Shown in pieces: positions 1 through 8,642 of a stretch of 64,000 nucleotides of DNA. Made by a program: the position numbers and the translations under genes. Under the pieces are notes generated by a model. That model did not search any database and was not told where the DNA came from. It saw nothing but the letters and a program-made list of their open reading frames with translations. The DNA is from Gellertiella hungarica (GTDB taxonomy: Bacteria > Pseudomonadota > Alphaproteobacteria > Rhizobiales > Rhizobiaceae): contig NZ_JACIEZ010000013.1 of assembly GCF_014197145.1 (NCBI RefSeq), positions 1 through 64,000 on the forward strand, given 5' to 3'. Numbering within the stretch: the first letter of the stretch is position 1; each line of letters opens with the position of its first letter.

Positions 1-20
1 GCGTCGCAGAAGGAAAATAG

Positions 21-638
21 GTGGCCGACTTTTACGCCGCCCGAGGCGGGACTATCCCGCCGCTACCGTGGACTAATTTTGCACCGCCGCTCTCATTGTC
101 TTTGAAGGATGTCGTCAGCGCACTAGGCGGTGCGGAAGGAAACCCTTGGCCATTGGTCCTGAGCCACATAGCGAAGGGGATTCTGCCAATTGTGAAGAAG
201 GGGCGAAAGGGAGCTTTGCTTGACACTCTCTATGTCCGCGATTTCCGCCTGTGGAATGACTTTGCGATCTCAGCGGGCAAATTCCATGCGATGGATGGTT
301 TTTTTCTTACAGGTCAAGACGCCGCTTTTCTTCTGAATGCCAGCATCACGCAAATATCAAGTCTGGTGAAGGCAAATTTGTTGCCGCAAGGAAAGATTCC
401 AGCCTACAAAGTCTGGGAGTTCCGCCGCAAATTTATCACGCCGAAGGAGGTTGCGTCGCGACTTGTTTTGAACGGGGAAAGCGCAAAGGCTAATCTCGTA
501 GGAGCCGAGATGAACCGCTCCTCACTCAAGACGGTCGCTCCGGACGTATTCGTGCGCCACCGCGCCGAAGTCGAGGAATTTTACGGGCGAAGGCTGGCTA
601 AAGGTCGCGAAGAATCGCCAAATTTTCTATCGCTGTAG
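21..638 (+). CDS. Hypothetical protein, HTH-like region, possible mobile-element edge
   Basis: Unrecognised 205-residue protein. The GTG start follows an AAGGAA ribosome binding site by about 6 nt and directly abuts an in-frame TAG, so an upstream reading frame appears to end just before it or the gene was split there. Around residues 98-125 there is a pattern typical of a helix-turn-helix (TGQDAAFLLNASITQISSLV), and the C-terminal third is basic. The coding sequence is visibly lower in GC and weaker in GC3 bias than the genes to its right, which suggests a recently acquired piece. A C-terminal part of a TniQ-like transposition protein is possible but not established. Nothing in the neighbouring 640 bases identifies its job. 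Confidence 0.5.
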   Translation: MADFYAARGGTIPPLPWTNFAPPLSLSLKDVVSALGGAEGNPWPLVLSHIAKGILPIVKKGRKGALLDTLYVRDFRLWNDFAISAGKFHAMDGFFLTGQDAAFLLNASITQISSLVKANLLPQGKIPAYKVWEFRRKFITPKEVASRLVLNGESAKANLVGAEMNRSSLKTVAPDVFVRHRAEVEEFYGRRLAKGREESPNFLSL

Positions 639-766
639 GATTTTCAGCTACTTATCAGAATCGAAAGATATTTTTTTTGACATCCTTCTTGACCGACGCG
701 CGATTCCATATTCAGGATATTCCATAGATAGGCCCTGTACATTCAAAAAATCTGAATGAGAACGCC

Positions 767-1663
767 ATGACCGTATCCTTCCGTCAGCCCCTGCCGCTCC
801 TGGACCTCGACGTTCTGCGTACCTTTGTCGCCATCGCGGAGACCGGGAATTTCTCCACCGCCGCCGAAGTGGTGTTCCGCACGCCGTCCGCCGTTTCCAT
901 GCAGGTGAAGAAGCTCGAGGAACAGCTTGGCACCGTGCTCTTCCTGCGGGATGCGCGTTCCGTCAGCCTCACCGAGGGCGGGGAAACGCTGCTCGGCTAT
1001 GCCCGGCGCATGATTGCCCTTTCCAACGAGGCGGTCTCCCGCTTCATCATGCCCGACATGCGGGGCGTGGTGAGGCTCGGGGCGCCGGAGGACATCGGCG
1101 AACGCCTGCTGCCGGCGGTCCTGAAGCGCTTTGCCGATACCCATCCCGGCATCATGGTGGACGTCACCATCGACATGAGCTCGAAGCTGGTTGCCCGGGT
1201 GGACGAGCAGCGCCTCGATCTCGCCCTGATCAACTGTTCGAAGGCGGCGCATCAGGAGAGGGGGGAGCTCGTCCTGCGGGACCGCCTCGTCTGGGCAGGC
1301 GCGAAATGCGGCACCGCCCATCTGCGCGATCCGCTGCCGATCTCCATCTGGGAAGATGGCTGCATCTGGCGGGCGGAAGCCCTTCAGGCCCTCGAAAAGC
1401 AGAAGCGCGCCTACCGGATCGCCTATCTCAGCAGCCACACCATGGCGCAGCGCGCAGCGGTCATGTCGGATCTCGCCATTGCCCCGCTTCCCCGCGCCAA
1501 CCTCACGGAGGACATGAAGGCGCTGGGGGAGAAGGACGGGCTACCCGAACTCGGCCTCTTCGATATCCGGCTGATCACGTCAAACACCCGCGCCTCCGGC
1601 CCGGTCACGGCCGTTGCCGAAAGCATCCGCCACTTCTTCGACGACCTGCCGAAGGCGGCGTGA
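767..1663 (+). CDS. LysR-family transcriptional regulator
   Basis: 298-residue LysR-type regulator, the usual family length. Residues about 13-72 form the winged helix-turn-helix (LDVLRTFVAIAETGNFSTAA, then a SAVSMQVKKLEEQLG recognition helix), followed by a two-lobe LysR substrate-binding domain from about residue 95. It is separated by a bidirectional terminator from the leftward corrinoid gene block, whose last gene converges on it. The upstream 128 bases are AT-rich with a TTGACA-like element near 678. Location next to the C1-transfer genes makes it a candidate regulator of them, but that is inference; it could equally belong to the region to the left. The effector is unknown. Confidence 0.9.
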   Translation: MTVSFRQPLPLLDLDVLRTFVAIAETGNFSTAAEVVFRTPSAVSMQVKKLEEQLGTVLFLRDARSVSLTEGGETLLGYARRMIALSNEAVSRFIMPDMRGVVRLGAPEDIGERLLPAVLKRFADTHPGIMVDVTIDMSSKLVARVDEQRLDLALINCSKAAHQERGELVLRDRLVWAGAKCGTAHLRDPLPISIWEDGCIWRAEALQALEKQKRAYRIAYLSSHTMAQRAAVMSDLAIAPLPRANLTEDMKALGEKDGLPELGLFDIRLITSNTRASGPVTAVAESIRHFFDDLPKAA

Positions 1664-1685
1664 ACAGGACGTTGTCCCGCTAACG

Positions 1686-1713
1686 AAAAGGCCGCCCGTT
1701 GGGCGGCCTTTTT
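1686..1713. terminator. Bidirectional rho-independent terminator
   Basis: GGCCGCCC and GGGCGGCC arms around a GTT loop, with AAAA on the left and TTTTT on the right. It can stop the rightward LysR transcript and the leftward transcript of the activase gene, which converge here. Confidence 0.85.
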
Positions 1714-1717
1714 GCAT

Positions 1718-3757
1718 TCAATCCCTGCTTCTGCGACGGCGGCGGCCGCCGCCTTCGCCGCCATCGTCGGCGAGAACCTTGCGCTCCGGCAGGGTGACGA
1801 CCTTCGCCAGATTCGGGAAGGGATCGACCTTGTTCGGCATGGCCATGGCGTTGACGAAGAGCTGCTGGAAATTGGATTCCAGCGCCGTCTCGATCTTCTC
1901 GATGCGGGTGACGGTCTCCTCGATCTCGCGGCGATGGTCGCGGTTCAGCAGCGCCATGAGGGCGCCGGTACCCGCGGCATTTCCGACGGCCTTCACCTTG
2001 GCAAGGTCGCAATCGGGAATGAGGCCCAGCACCATGGCGTATTTGGGATCGATGAAGGAGCCGAAGGCCCCGGCAAAGCGGATCGTGTCGACCGTTTCCA
2101 CACCCTGCTTTTCCATCAGCAGCTTGATGCCGGCATAAAGCGCGGCCTTGGCAAGCTGGATCGCACGCACGTCGTTCTGTGTCACCGTGATGCGCGGTTC
2201 ACCGTCGCGGAGAAGGTAGGAGAAGGTGCGGCCGTTCGGAATGATGCGGTGGCTCTTGGCCGCCATCGCGCCATCGATCATGCCGTCTTCGGAAATGATG
2301 CCGGAGAGATACATCTCGGCCACCACCTCGATGATCGCCGAGCCGCAGATGCCGGTGACGCCGACGCTGCCGGCGGCCTCCTCGAAGCCCTCTTCGTCGG
2401 ACCACTTGTCGACGCCGATCACCCGGAAGCGCGGCTCCAGCGTGACCGGATCGATGCGGACGCGCTCGATGGCGCCCGGCGCTGCGCGCTGGCCGGCGGA
2501 TATTTCCGCGCCCTCGAAGGCCGGACCGGTCGGCGAGGAGGCGGCAACCACACGGCTGGAGTTGCCGAGGATGATTTCCGCATTGGTGCCGACATCGACG
2601 AGCAGCATCATCTCGTCCTGACGGTAGGGGCCTTCGGAAAGCGTCGCACCGGCGGCATCCGCACCCACGTGACCCGCGATGCAGGGAAGCATGTAAACAC
2701 GCGCGCCGCGGTTCACGTTGATCTCGATGTCATGCGCCCAGTATTGCAGCGCACCGGAGGCGGCGAGCGCGAAGGGCGCCTGCCCGAGTTCCGTCGGATC
2801 GATGCCGAGGAACAGGTGGTGCATGATCGGGTTGGCGACGAAGACGGAATCGAGGATGTCGTCGCGGTTGACGCCGCCTTCCTCGCAGACCTTGCCGATG
2901 AGATCGTTCACCGCCTCGCGCACGGCCTTGGTCATGGCTTCCCGGCCATCCGGGTTCATCATGACATAGGACACGCGGCTCATCAGGTCTTCGCCGAAGC
3001 GGATCTGCGGGTTGGACGTGCCGGAGGAGCCGACGATCCGGCCCGACAGCAGCGACACAAGATGCATGGCGATGGTGGTGGAGCCGATATCGCAGGCAAT
3101 GCCATAGGCTTCGTTCTTCAGGCCCGGCCACAGGCCGACGATGAAGGGACGGGATGAATCCATGTCGCGGTGGATGGCGGCGGTAACGCCCCATTCGCCC
3201 TTGCGCAGGATCGACTGCACCTGCGGAATGAGGTGAGGGGCAATCAGCAGGTCCTTCCAGCCCCACTCCTTTTCCAGCGCCGCCTTCAGCCGGTCGAGAT
3301 CGCCGAGCGGCTTGTGCATGTCCGGCTCCTCCACCTCGACGAAGCAGAGCTGGACGGCGGCCTTGCGCTCGATCACCCGGTCGGTTGCGGCCTTGCGCAC
3401 CACCTGGGCGTTGACCACCGTATCCTGCGGCACGTCGACCACGAGATCGCCGAGGATCTGCGCCGAACAGGACAGGCGCCGGCCTTCCGGCAGGCCGCGG
3501 ACGCGGTCATAACGCTCCTCCTTCGGGCCGATGGGGGAGATGTGGTCGTTGGACGAAACGATCTGGTGCTTGGCGAAATTGCCTTCCTGCACGGTGATCT
3601 GGCACCGGCCGCAGGTCGCACGCCCACCGCAGACGCTCTCCACATAGACGCCCAATTGTCGGGCGGCGTCCAGCACGGGCGTTCCCACCGGGAAACGGCC
3701 ACGCTTGCCAGACGGCATGAAGAGCACGAGGGCGTCCTTGTCTGCGGTATCGGTCAT
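1718..3757 (-). CDS. RACo-like ASKHA/2Fe-2S reductive activator of corrinoid protein (DUF4445)
   Basis: 679-residue ferredoxin-ATPase fusion of the family that reduces inactive Co(II) corrinoid proteins back to Co(I) using ATP. The N-terminal plant-type 2Fe-2S domain has C43-x5-C49-x2-C52 and C97. A linker leads to an ASKHA-type ATPase region with the phosphate motifs DIGSTTIAMHL (about 219) and LLVDVGTNAEIIL (about 386). The C-terminus is a low-complexity tail, GGGRRRRRSRD at 669-679. It is the last gene of the leftward corrinoid block, set apart from the methyl-THF methyltransferase gene by a 313-bp repeat-containing gap, so it may have its own promoter. RamA-type activators are 4Fe-4S enzymes of a similar function; the cysteine spacing here favours the 2Fe-2S type. 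Confidence 0.9.
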   Translation of the reverse strand: MTDTADKDALVLFMPSGKRGRFPVGTPVLDAARQLGVYVESVCGGRATCGRCQITVQEGNFAKHQIVSSNDHISPIGPKEERYDRVRGLPEGRRLSCSAQILGDLVVDVPQDTVVNAQVVRKAATDRVIERKAAVQLCFVEVEEPDMHKPLGDLDRLKAALEKEWGWKDLLIAPHLIPQVQSILRKGEWGVTAAIHRDMDSSRPFIVGLWPGLKNEAYGIACDIGSTTIAMHLVSLLSGRIVGSSGTSNPQIRFGEDLMSRVSYVMMNPDGREAMTKAVREAVNDLIGKVCEEGGVNRDDILDSVFVANPIMHHLFLGIDPTELGQAPFALAASGALQYWAHDIEINVNRGARVYMLPCIAGHVGADAAGATLSEGPYRQDEMMLLVDVGTNAEIILGNSSRVVAASSPTGPAFEGAEISAGQRAAPGAIERVRIDPVTLEPRFRVIGVDKWSDEEGFEEAAGSVGVTGICGSAIIEVVAEMYLSGIISEDGMIDGAMAAKSHRIIPNGRTFSYLLRDGEPRITVTQNDVRAIQLAKAALYAGIKLLMEKQGVETVDTIRFAGAFGSFIDPKYAMVLGLIPDCDLAKVKAVGNAAGTGALMALLNRDHRREIEETVTRIEKIETALESNFQQLFVNAMAMPNKVDPFPNLAKVVTLPERKVLADDGGEGGGRRRRRSRD

Positions 3758-4070
3758 TTCGCTTTTCCGTCCTTCTCGTCATTCCGGCCACTGAGATGCA
3801 GCGGCCCGGAAGCGATATTGCAGCCTTGCCGGATTTGACAATTGTTCAATTCCGACATGCGAAGACCACCCTCGGTGAAAAGGGTGGTCCGTTGTTCGTT
3901 CAACACTCTTCCGGAGGAAGCAGCCGCCCCCTCACCTGCCTGCCGGCATCCTCTCCCCGAGAGGAGAGGAGGCGATGCCGTTCGGCCTTGCTCCCTCTTC
4001 TCCCCATCGGGGAGAAGGTGGTCCGAAGGACCGGATGAGGGGGCCGCAGGGCACTCAGATCGAGCAATCC
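3758..4070. other. Intergenic gap with palindrome, hairpin and repeat element
   Basis: No gene seen. From left to right it holds a near-palindrome TTGACAATTGTTCAA at 3835-3849, about 80 bases upstream of the activase start and possibly an operator; a 9-bp hairpin (GACCACCCT / AGGGTGGTC) at 3864-3889; and a composite palindromic repeat at 3927-4043 annotated separately. The repeat lies downstream of the methyl-THF methyltransferase stop codon. Confidence 0.6.
3927..4043 (-). repeat. Composite rhizobial palindromic repeat (RIME-like), intergenic copy
   Basis: Two palindromic modules in a row, the second with the arms CTTCTCCCC / GGGGAGAAG and the ends CCCCCTCA / GGATGAGGGGG. Read on the minus strand the sequence matches the copy inside cobN at 32591-32712 nearly base for base in the second module. 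This is the intergenic setting in which such non-coding elements are normally found in rhizobia. Confidence 0.75.
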
Positions 4071-5036
4071 TTACTCCGTGCGAGCACCGGCACCGGCGCG
4101 GGCTGCGCGTCCACCGCGGCGACCGCCGGCGGCAGGGGCTGCAGCAGCGGCAGCGGGAGCGGCACCGGCAGCAGCCGGAGCGTGGTCGCGGTAGGTCATG
4201 ATCCAGTTGGTGCAGTTCGGATCGGTGCCGTTCAGCACGTTGGCAGCGCGGACGGCTTCCATTTCCTGCGGGCGGCAGGGGTTCATGATCGCCGAGGTCA
4301 TGCCGGCGCCGATGACCATCGGGATGAAGCCGGCATTGATGCCGTGACGGTGCGGCAGGCCGAAGGAGATGTTGGAGAGACCGCAGGTGGTGTTCACCTT
4401 CAGCTCCTCGCGCAGACGGCGCAGCAGTGCGAAGACCTGGCGGCCGGCATCGCCGAGAGCGCCGATCGGCATGACGAGCGGGTCGACGACGATGTCGTGC
4501 GACTTGATGCCGTAGTCGGCAGCGCGCTCGACGATCTTCTTGGCAACGGCGAAGCGGACGTCCGGATCCATGGAGATGCCGGTTTCGTCGTTGGAGATCG
4601 CGACGACGGGCACGTTGTACTTGGCGCAGAGCGGCAGGATGGCTTCGAGCTTCTCTTCCTCACCGGTGACCGAGTTGACCAGCGGACGGCCCTTGGCGAC
4701 CTTGAGGGCTGCCTCGATGGCCGCGGTGACCGAGCTGTCGATGGCGAGCGGCACGTCGACGAGGCCCTGGACGATCTCGAGCGTCTTGACCAGCAGGCCC
4801 GGCTCGGTCTCGTTCGGGTTGACGGAGGTCACGCCCGCATTGACGTCCAGCATGGTGGCGCCGGCGGCGACCTGCTCGAGCGCGTCCTTCTTGACGGTCT
4901 CGAAGTTGCCTTCGATCATCTCGGCAGCGAGCTTCTTGCGGCCGGTCGGGTTGATACGCTCGCCGATCACGCAGAAAGGCTGGTCGAAGCCGATGACGAT
5001 GTCGCGAGTGGCGGATGCAACGATAGTGCGCGTCAT
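4071..5036 (-). CDS. Methyltetrahydrofolate methyltransferase (pterin-binding, MetH/AcsE type)
   Basis: 321-residue pterin-binding TIM barrel of the dihydropteroate-synthase superfamily, expected to move a methyl group between the corrinoid protein and tetrahydrofolate. Supporting motifs are GERINPTGRKK near residue 24, MLDVNAG near 60 and PLAIDSS near 95, as in the folate domain of MetH. After the barrel (about residue 280) comes an Ala/Pro linker and an Arg/Gly tail, GGRRGGRAARAGAGARTE at 304-321, absent from ordinary family members. It follows the MetF-like gene by 14 bases and is surely cotranscribed with it. In this setting the reaction would run from methyl-corrinoid to methyl-THF. A true dihydropteroate synthase (FolP) is unlikely from the motifs and context. 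Confidence 0.88.
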   Translation of the reverse strand: MTRTIVASATRDIVIGFDQPFCVIGERINPTGRKKLAAEMIEGNFETVKKDALEQVAAGATMLDVNAGVTSVNPNETEPGLLVKTLEIVQGLVDVPLAIDSSVTAAIEAALKVAKGRPLVNSVTGEEEKLEAILPLCAKYNVPVVAISNDETGISMDPDVRFAVAKKIVERAADYGIKSHDIVVDPLVMPIGALGDAGRQVFALLRRLREELKVNTTCGLSNISFGLPHRHGINAGFIPMVIGAGMTSAIMNPCRPQEMEAVRAANVLNGTDPNCTNWIMTYRDHAPAAAGAAPAAAAAAPAAGGRRGGRAARAGAGARTE

Positions 5037-5050
5037 TTTAAGTCTTGTCC

Positions 5051-5920
5051 TTAGTGAGAGGCTGCCATTGCGGAAGACTGCACGGAGTTCTTACTCCAAG
5101 AGCCGCGATCCACAAGCCATTCGGAGGATTTTTTGAGCCCGCCGAAGGGGAAGATGTGAATTTGCTGGATGGGACCGGCCGGATTGGCCTGGAAATGCTT
5201 TTCGATCGGGCTGACGATCTCTTCCGGGTTGTGGCCCAGCGCCATGGCGGTGACCGAGAGCGCGTTCTTCTTGAGGAACGAGATCGAGTTGCCGACGCCG
5301 CACATGGCGGCAAACTTGATGAGCGTGGTGATCTTGGCCGGGCCCGACACGCCGAGGTGGACCGGAAGGTCGATGCCGTGGGCCTTCAGGCCTTCGGCCC
5401 AGGTGATGAACTTCTTCGCATCGAAGCCGAACTGGGTGACGACGCGGACGTTGACGCCGGTCTTCGCTGCCCAGGCCTGCTTCTGCTTCAGTGCCTCGAC
5501 GGCGGCTGCATCGGAGAAATCCGGGCTTCCTTCGGGATGGCCGGCGACGCCGATATAGGTGATGCCGTTGCCTTCGAAGAAGCCGGTTTCGAGCACTTCC
5601 ATGGTGGAGCCGAACTCGCCCGCAGGCTTTTCCAGGCCGCCGCCGATCACGAGAACGTCGGTCACGCCGGCTTCGCCGACGGTACGCTTGATGCGCTCCT
5701 CAAGTGCAGCCTTGGTGGTGAGGCGGCGCGAGGCAAAATGCGGCACCGGCTTGTAGCCGAGCTTGGCCACGCGCACCGCTGCCTGAACCAGCACGTCGGT
5801 CGGATCGGTGCCGATGTCGGTGATGTAGACGCGGCTGCCGGCCGGGAAGAGACCCGGAAGGTCGGCGGACTCGATCGCCTGCTTCGGGGCGACTTCGATG
5901 GATGCTGGAATCTTTGCCAT
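5051..5920 (-). CDS. Methylenetetrahydrofolate reductase family protein
   Basis: 289-residue MetF-like TIM-barrel flavoprotein. It interconverts methyl-THF and methylene-THF; next to a methyl-THF-forming system the likely direction is oxidation, feeding the methyl group to C1 metabolism. The family pattern is seen in the PHFASRRLTT segment near residue 61, in a VLVIGGG strand near 88, and in TQFGFDAKKF near 161. It starts at ATG with AAGGAC just upstream and lies 20 bases after the virulence-factor-family gene. The sequence is a divergent member rather than a close copy of biosynthetic MetF, which fits a dedicated catabolic role. The C-terminus carries no Arg/Gly tail. Confidence 0.85.
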   Translation of the reverse strand: MAKIPASIEVAPKQAIESADLPGLFPAGSRVYITDIGTDPTDVLVQAAVRVAKLGYKPVPHFASRRLTTKAALEERIKRTVGEAGVTDVLVIGGGLEKPAGEFGSTMEVLETGFFEGNGITYIGVAGHPEGSPDFSDAAAVEALKQKQAWAAKTGVNVRVVTQFGFDAKKFITWAEGLKAHGIDLPVHLGVSGPAKITTLIKFAAMCGVGNSISFLKKNALSVTAMALGHNPEEIVSPIEKHFQANPAGPIQQIHIFPFGGLKKSSEWLVDRGSWSKNSVQSSAMAASH

Positions 5921-5940
5921 TGCTAGAAGGTCCTTGGCTG

Positions 5941-6243
5941 TTATTGCTGTTCGCGTCCGCCGGCCTTGACCAGAGCGACGAGGCGCTCCCGGTCATAGGC
6001 GGCTTCGAGCTCGGCGGCGGCCTTGTCGGCTTCCGCCTCCAGATCGTCCGATACGGGTACGGGATCGGCCTTCCGCCATTCGGCGAGATAGTCGTCGGTT
6101 TCCGCAGCCCCCGTCCGCATGGCGCACATGTCGATGGCTTCCGTGAAGCGCAGGGACAGTTCACGCTTGGCCGAGGTGCGGCCACGCTTGACGATCACCT
6201 GAGCGGGGATGTCACGCCAGTAAACTATGATGCGGTCGGCCAT
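5941..6243 (-). CDS. Virulence-factor family (PF13769-type) small protein
   Basis: 100-residue soluble protein matching the small conserved family annotated as virulence factor. It begins MADRIIVYWRDIPAQVIVKR. The short start at 6243 is chosen because the upstream in-frame extension reads like non-coding sequence and the family begins at this MADRI. The middle is helical and acidic and the end charged; no catalytic motif is visible. The family recurs beside corrinoid methyltransferase and MetF-like genes in alphaproteobacteria, so a role in the C1 system is a reasonable inference; the biochemical function is unknown and the family name says nothing reliable about virulence here. Confidence 0.75.
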   Translation of the reverse strand: MADRIIVYWRDIPAQVIVKRGRTSAKRELSLRFTEAIDMCAMRTGAAETDDYLAEWRKADPVPVSDDLEAEADKAAAELEAAYDRERLVALVKAGGREQQ

Positions 6244-6346
6244 GTCTGATCTCCTCGTCTGGCGCACACAATGCACAGCTCGCCTTCGCCGGACTTCGCT
6301 TCCGACGACGCGGCCCACATGAAAAACGACGCTTGCTGAAATAATT

Positions 6347-6381
6347 GTCGCATTACCCTTATTGCGACGTTTCGGTCGCAA
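6347..6381. promoter_or_regulatory. Three GTCGCA half-sites, possible operator
   Basis: GTCGCA at 6347-6352, TTGCGAC at 6362-6368 and GTCGCAA at 6375-6381 give two overlapping inverted repeats between the formyltransferase stop and the virulence-factor-family start. They sit about 105-140 bases upstream of the 6243 start, so they may mark a second promoter in the leftward block, or form a hairpin in the transcript. No known regulator assigned. Confidence 0.35.
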
Positions 6382-6396
6382 GGGGATGCATCCGCC

Positions 6397-7179
6397 TTAC
6401 CAGATGCCTTTTGTCAAGCCGTGGTACAACCAGGTCCAGATGGGCACGTTGAACCACAAATGCGACGGACCCGTCGCCTGCGTCGGTTTCAGCGTGCCGT
6501 GAATGGCATCCTCGACCGCCTGCCGCATTGGATCCACTGAAATGGCAGTCAACAGAGCGGGATAGGTCCACATGCTGTCACCGCGGGCGGGCGTTGTTCG
6601 CACCTGATGCAGCACCGCCCCCGTGTCCACGCCCTCGTCCACGAGATGGATCGTCGATCCGAAGTTGTCCCTGTCGCCGCTGACGAGCGCCCAATAGCCG
6701 CCCATCTGTCCGCGATAGGCCGGGTTGATCGCGCTGTGCAGGTTGATCACGGGGCAGGGGATGGCCGCCAGTGTCGCTTTCGAGAGAATGCGGCAGCTGA
6801 CCGTCACCACCACGGCAGGTTTCAGACGGGCGACCAGCGCATGTGCGGCGGCGTCATTGAGGCTTTCGACGTGGTCCACTGGAACCCTTGGATCCCGTTC
6901 GCCGGACAGGCCATGCTCGCGGGCTATCGCCTGGATGCGGTCTTCGGCGAAGCGCTTGCCGAACCGCGAGAGAACCATGGTCGCCAGTTGCCCGGCAGCA
7001 TTGACGTAGCCGAAGCGCCGGATGCGCCGTTTCAGCAGGACGCTCTTGGATTCGGGCTGCTCCTCCACGACCCGCAGGCCAGGGAAGCTGCGGAAGAGCC
7101 CGTTTATCAGCATGTTGGGGTTGAACCCGCCCGATGTGAGGACGAGCACGGTGGGGGACGGGACACTGCCTGACGACAT
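6397..7179 (-). CDS. Formyltransferase family protein
   Basis: 260-residue protein with the formyltransferase fold of methionyl-tRNA formyltransferase and PurU/PurN. The catalytic region NLHSAINPAYRG, about residues 141-152, supplies the Asn and His, and VDEGVDTG near 177 supplies the Asp. It lacks the C-terminal tRNA-binding domain of Fmt, so Met-tRNA is an unlikely substrate; the N-terminal 70 residues are not those of PurU's ACT domain. Its place between ExoD-like and virulence-factor-family genes in a folate C1 block suggests handling of 10-formyl-THF or transfer of a formyl group to an unknown acceptor. It follows the ExoD-like stop by 9 bases. Confidence 0.75.
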   Translation of the reverse strand: MSSGSVPSPTVLVLTSGGFNPNMLINGLFRSFPGLRVVEEQPESKSVLLKRRIRRFGYVNAAGQLATMVLSRFGKRFAEDRIQAIAREHGLSGERDPRVPVDHVESLNDAAAHALVARLKPAVVVTVSCRILSKATLAAIPCPVINLHSAINPAYRGQMGGYWALVSGDRDNFGSTIHLVDEGVDTGAVLHQVRTTPARGDSMWTYPALLTAISVDPMRQAVEDAIHGTLKPTQATGPSHLWFNVPIWTWLYHGLTKGIW

Positions 7180-7188
7180 GCAGAAGGC

Positions 7189-7839
7189 TCACAGGATATA
7201 GGCGATGGCGGCGCCGGTGGCGAGAACCGTCCCGGCGACGACGAACATGGAGAGAATGCCGACAAAGACGCCGGCGATGAGACCAAGCCCGTCGCGGGCC
7301 GAAAGGGTGAGCCCGATGATGGCGAGGGCCAGGGCGGGCAGCCAGTTGCCGAGCGGAATGGGGAGGAAGACCACGGTGGCGAGCATCAGCGCGAAGGCGC
7401 CGAGCATCCGCTCCGCCAGTCGGCGCTGCGGAAAGCCGAAACGCGGCCTGACCCAGCGCTCGAAGAAGCGGAGATAGGGGATCGCCCGGCCCGCGAAGGC
7501 CGCAAAGGTTTCCCGCTCGATGCGGTAATTGGCGAAACGTTCGGGCAGCCGGAGCCCGCCGCCGGTGTTCACCGTCATCTGCCAGGTGACGAAAAGCAGT
7601 GGAATTCCGAAGACGATGGTCGAACCGGGTGGCAGAGGCATGAGGTTTGGCAGCGCGAAGACGGCAAGCGAGGCGCCGAAGGAGCGTTCGCCGAGAGCCT
7701 CCGTCATGTCGCGGACGCTCAGGTGCGACTTTTCCGTTTCGGATAGTCCGCCGAGAATGTCCGACAGGCTTGCGGGCGCGCAGGCCGCTTGCGGCAGGTC
7801 CTTGTCGTTACCGGTCTGTGGCGTATCGGCTGTACCCAT
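7189..7839 (-). CDS. ExoD-family membrane protein
   Basis: 216-residue integral membrane protein of the exopolysaccharide synthesis ExoD family. After a soluble region (about 1-60, with LSDILGGLSETEK) there are hydrophobic segments near residues 70-95 (MPLPPGSTIVFGIPLLFVTW), 145-175 and 180-216. The ATG at 7839 is chosen because GAGGG lies 8 bases upstream; a GTG five codons earlier is possible. ExoD is linked in rhizobia to exopolysaccharide and alkali tolerance, and nothing ties it biochemically to C1 transfer, so it may be a passenger in this operon. The 132 bases before it contain no gene. Confidence 0.8.
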   Translation of the reverse strand: MGTADTPQTGNDKDLPQAACAPASLSDILGGLSETEKSHLSVRDMTEALGERSFGASLAVFALPNLMPLPPGSTIVFGIPLLFVTWQMTVNTGGGLRLPERFANYRIERETFAAFAGRAIPYLRFFERWVRPRFGFPQRRLAERMLGAFALMLATVVFLPIPLGNWLPALALAIIGLTLSARDGLGLIAGVFVGILSMFVVAGTVLATGAAIAYIL

Positions 7840-7971
7840 GACACCAACCCTCACAATTCCCTTTGATGCCGATGATGGCGCAAGAGCCTTGGAAAGCCTT
7901 TAAATCTGCCGCCTGGCAAGATGCTTTTTAAGGTTCTGGTCAAGGAAGGGTTAAGCAGGGGAAAAGCCCGC

Positions 7972-8622
7972 TCAGGCGCGGGCGGCGGAAAGCAGCTCCG
8001 TCGCGAGATCGCCATAGCCGGTGAAGCGGTATTCGTATTCCACGCCGAGATAAGCCGCTGCTGCCTTCGCCTTTTCCTGGAGTGCGGGATCTTCGAGCTG
8101 CGAGAGATAGACGAGCTTCGTGTAGTGCGAGAAGTACATGTCCTTGAGTTCGGGATGCCGGTCGAGACCCAGCGGCTCGATCACGAAGGCTTCGAACTGG
8201 CGTGCCAGGAAGTCCGTCAGGAAGAAGGCGGTGATGTCCTGCTCCCAGGTGGCGGCGAACTGCTCGTTGCCGGCGAAGAACGAATAGCAGTGGGGTCCCG
8301 AGAGGCGCTCCACGCCTTCTTCCGCGATGACCCGGTCCAGTGCGCCACCGGTGCCGCAATCGGCATAGGCGATGAAGATCCGGCCGGCGCCCGCCTGCCG
8401 GGCTTCGGCAATCGCGGTCCTGACGCCGGGGGCAATCTTTTCGGGATGGGCATGCCAGATCGCGGGAAGACAGGAAAGTTCCACATGGCCGAGCCCGTTC
8501 ATCCGGACCACCGCAAGGATTTCCCGCGCAATCGCTCCGCAGGCGATGACGTGAACCTTTTCAGCGGTCGCGCGTTCGTCAGGGGAAGCGGACATTTCCG
8601 GCTTCTTAGAATTGGTTTCCAC
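7972..8622 (-). CDS. DUF1638 protein of the corrinoid methyltransferase cluster
   Basis: 216-residue protein of the DUF1638 family. The core begins at about residue 22 (KVHVIACGAIAREI) and includes a conserved CGTGGALDRV segment near 89 and FFLTDFLARQFE near 131; conserved Cys residues near 28, 54 and 89 could bind metal or cofactor, which is speculation. The start is GTG at 8622; an ATG at 8595 would give a product nine codons shorter. DUF1638 genes typically sit next to MttB-type methyltransferases and corrinoid proteins in many bacteria and archaea, so it is probably an accessory to that chemistry. Activity has not been inferred from sequence. Confidence 0.8.
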   Translation of the reverse strand: METNSKKPEMSASPDERATAEKVHVIACGAIAREILAVVRMNGLGHVELSCLPAIWHAHPEKIAPGVRTAIAEARQAGAGRIFIAYADCGTGGALDRVIAEEGVERLSGPHCYSFFAGNEQFAATWEQDITAFFLTDFLARQFEAFVIEPLGLDRHPELKDMYFSHYTKLVYLSQLEDPALQEKAKAAAAYLGVEYEYRFTGYGDLATELLSAARA

Positions 8623-8642
8623 GACGCGAAGGACTCCCTCAG

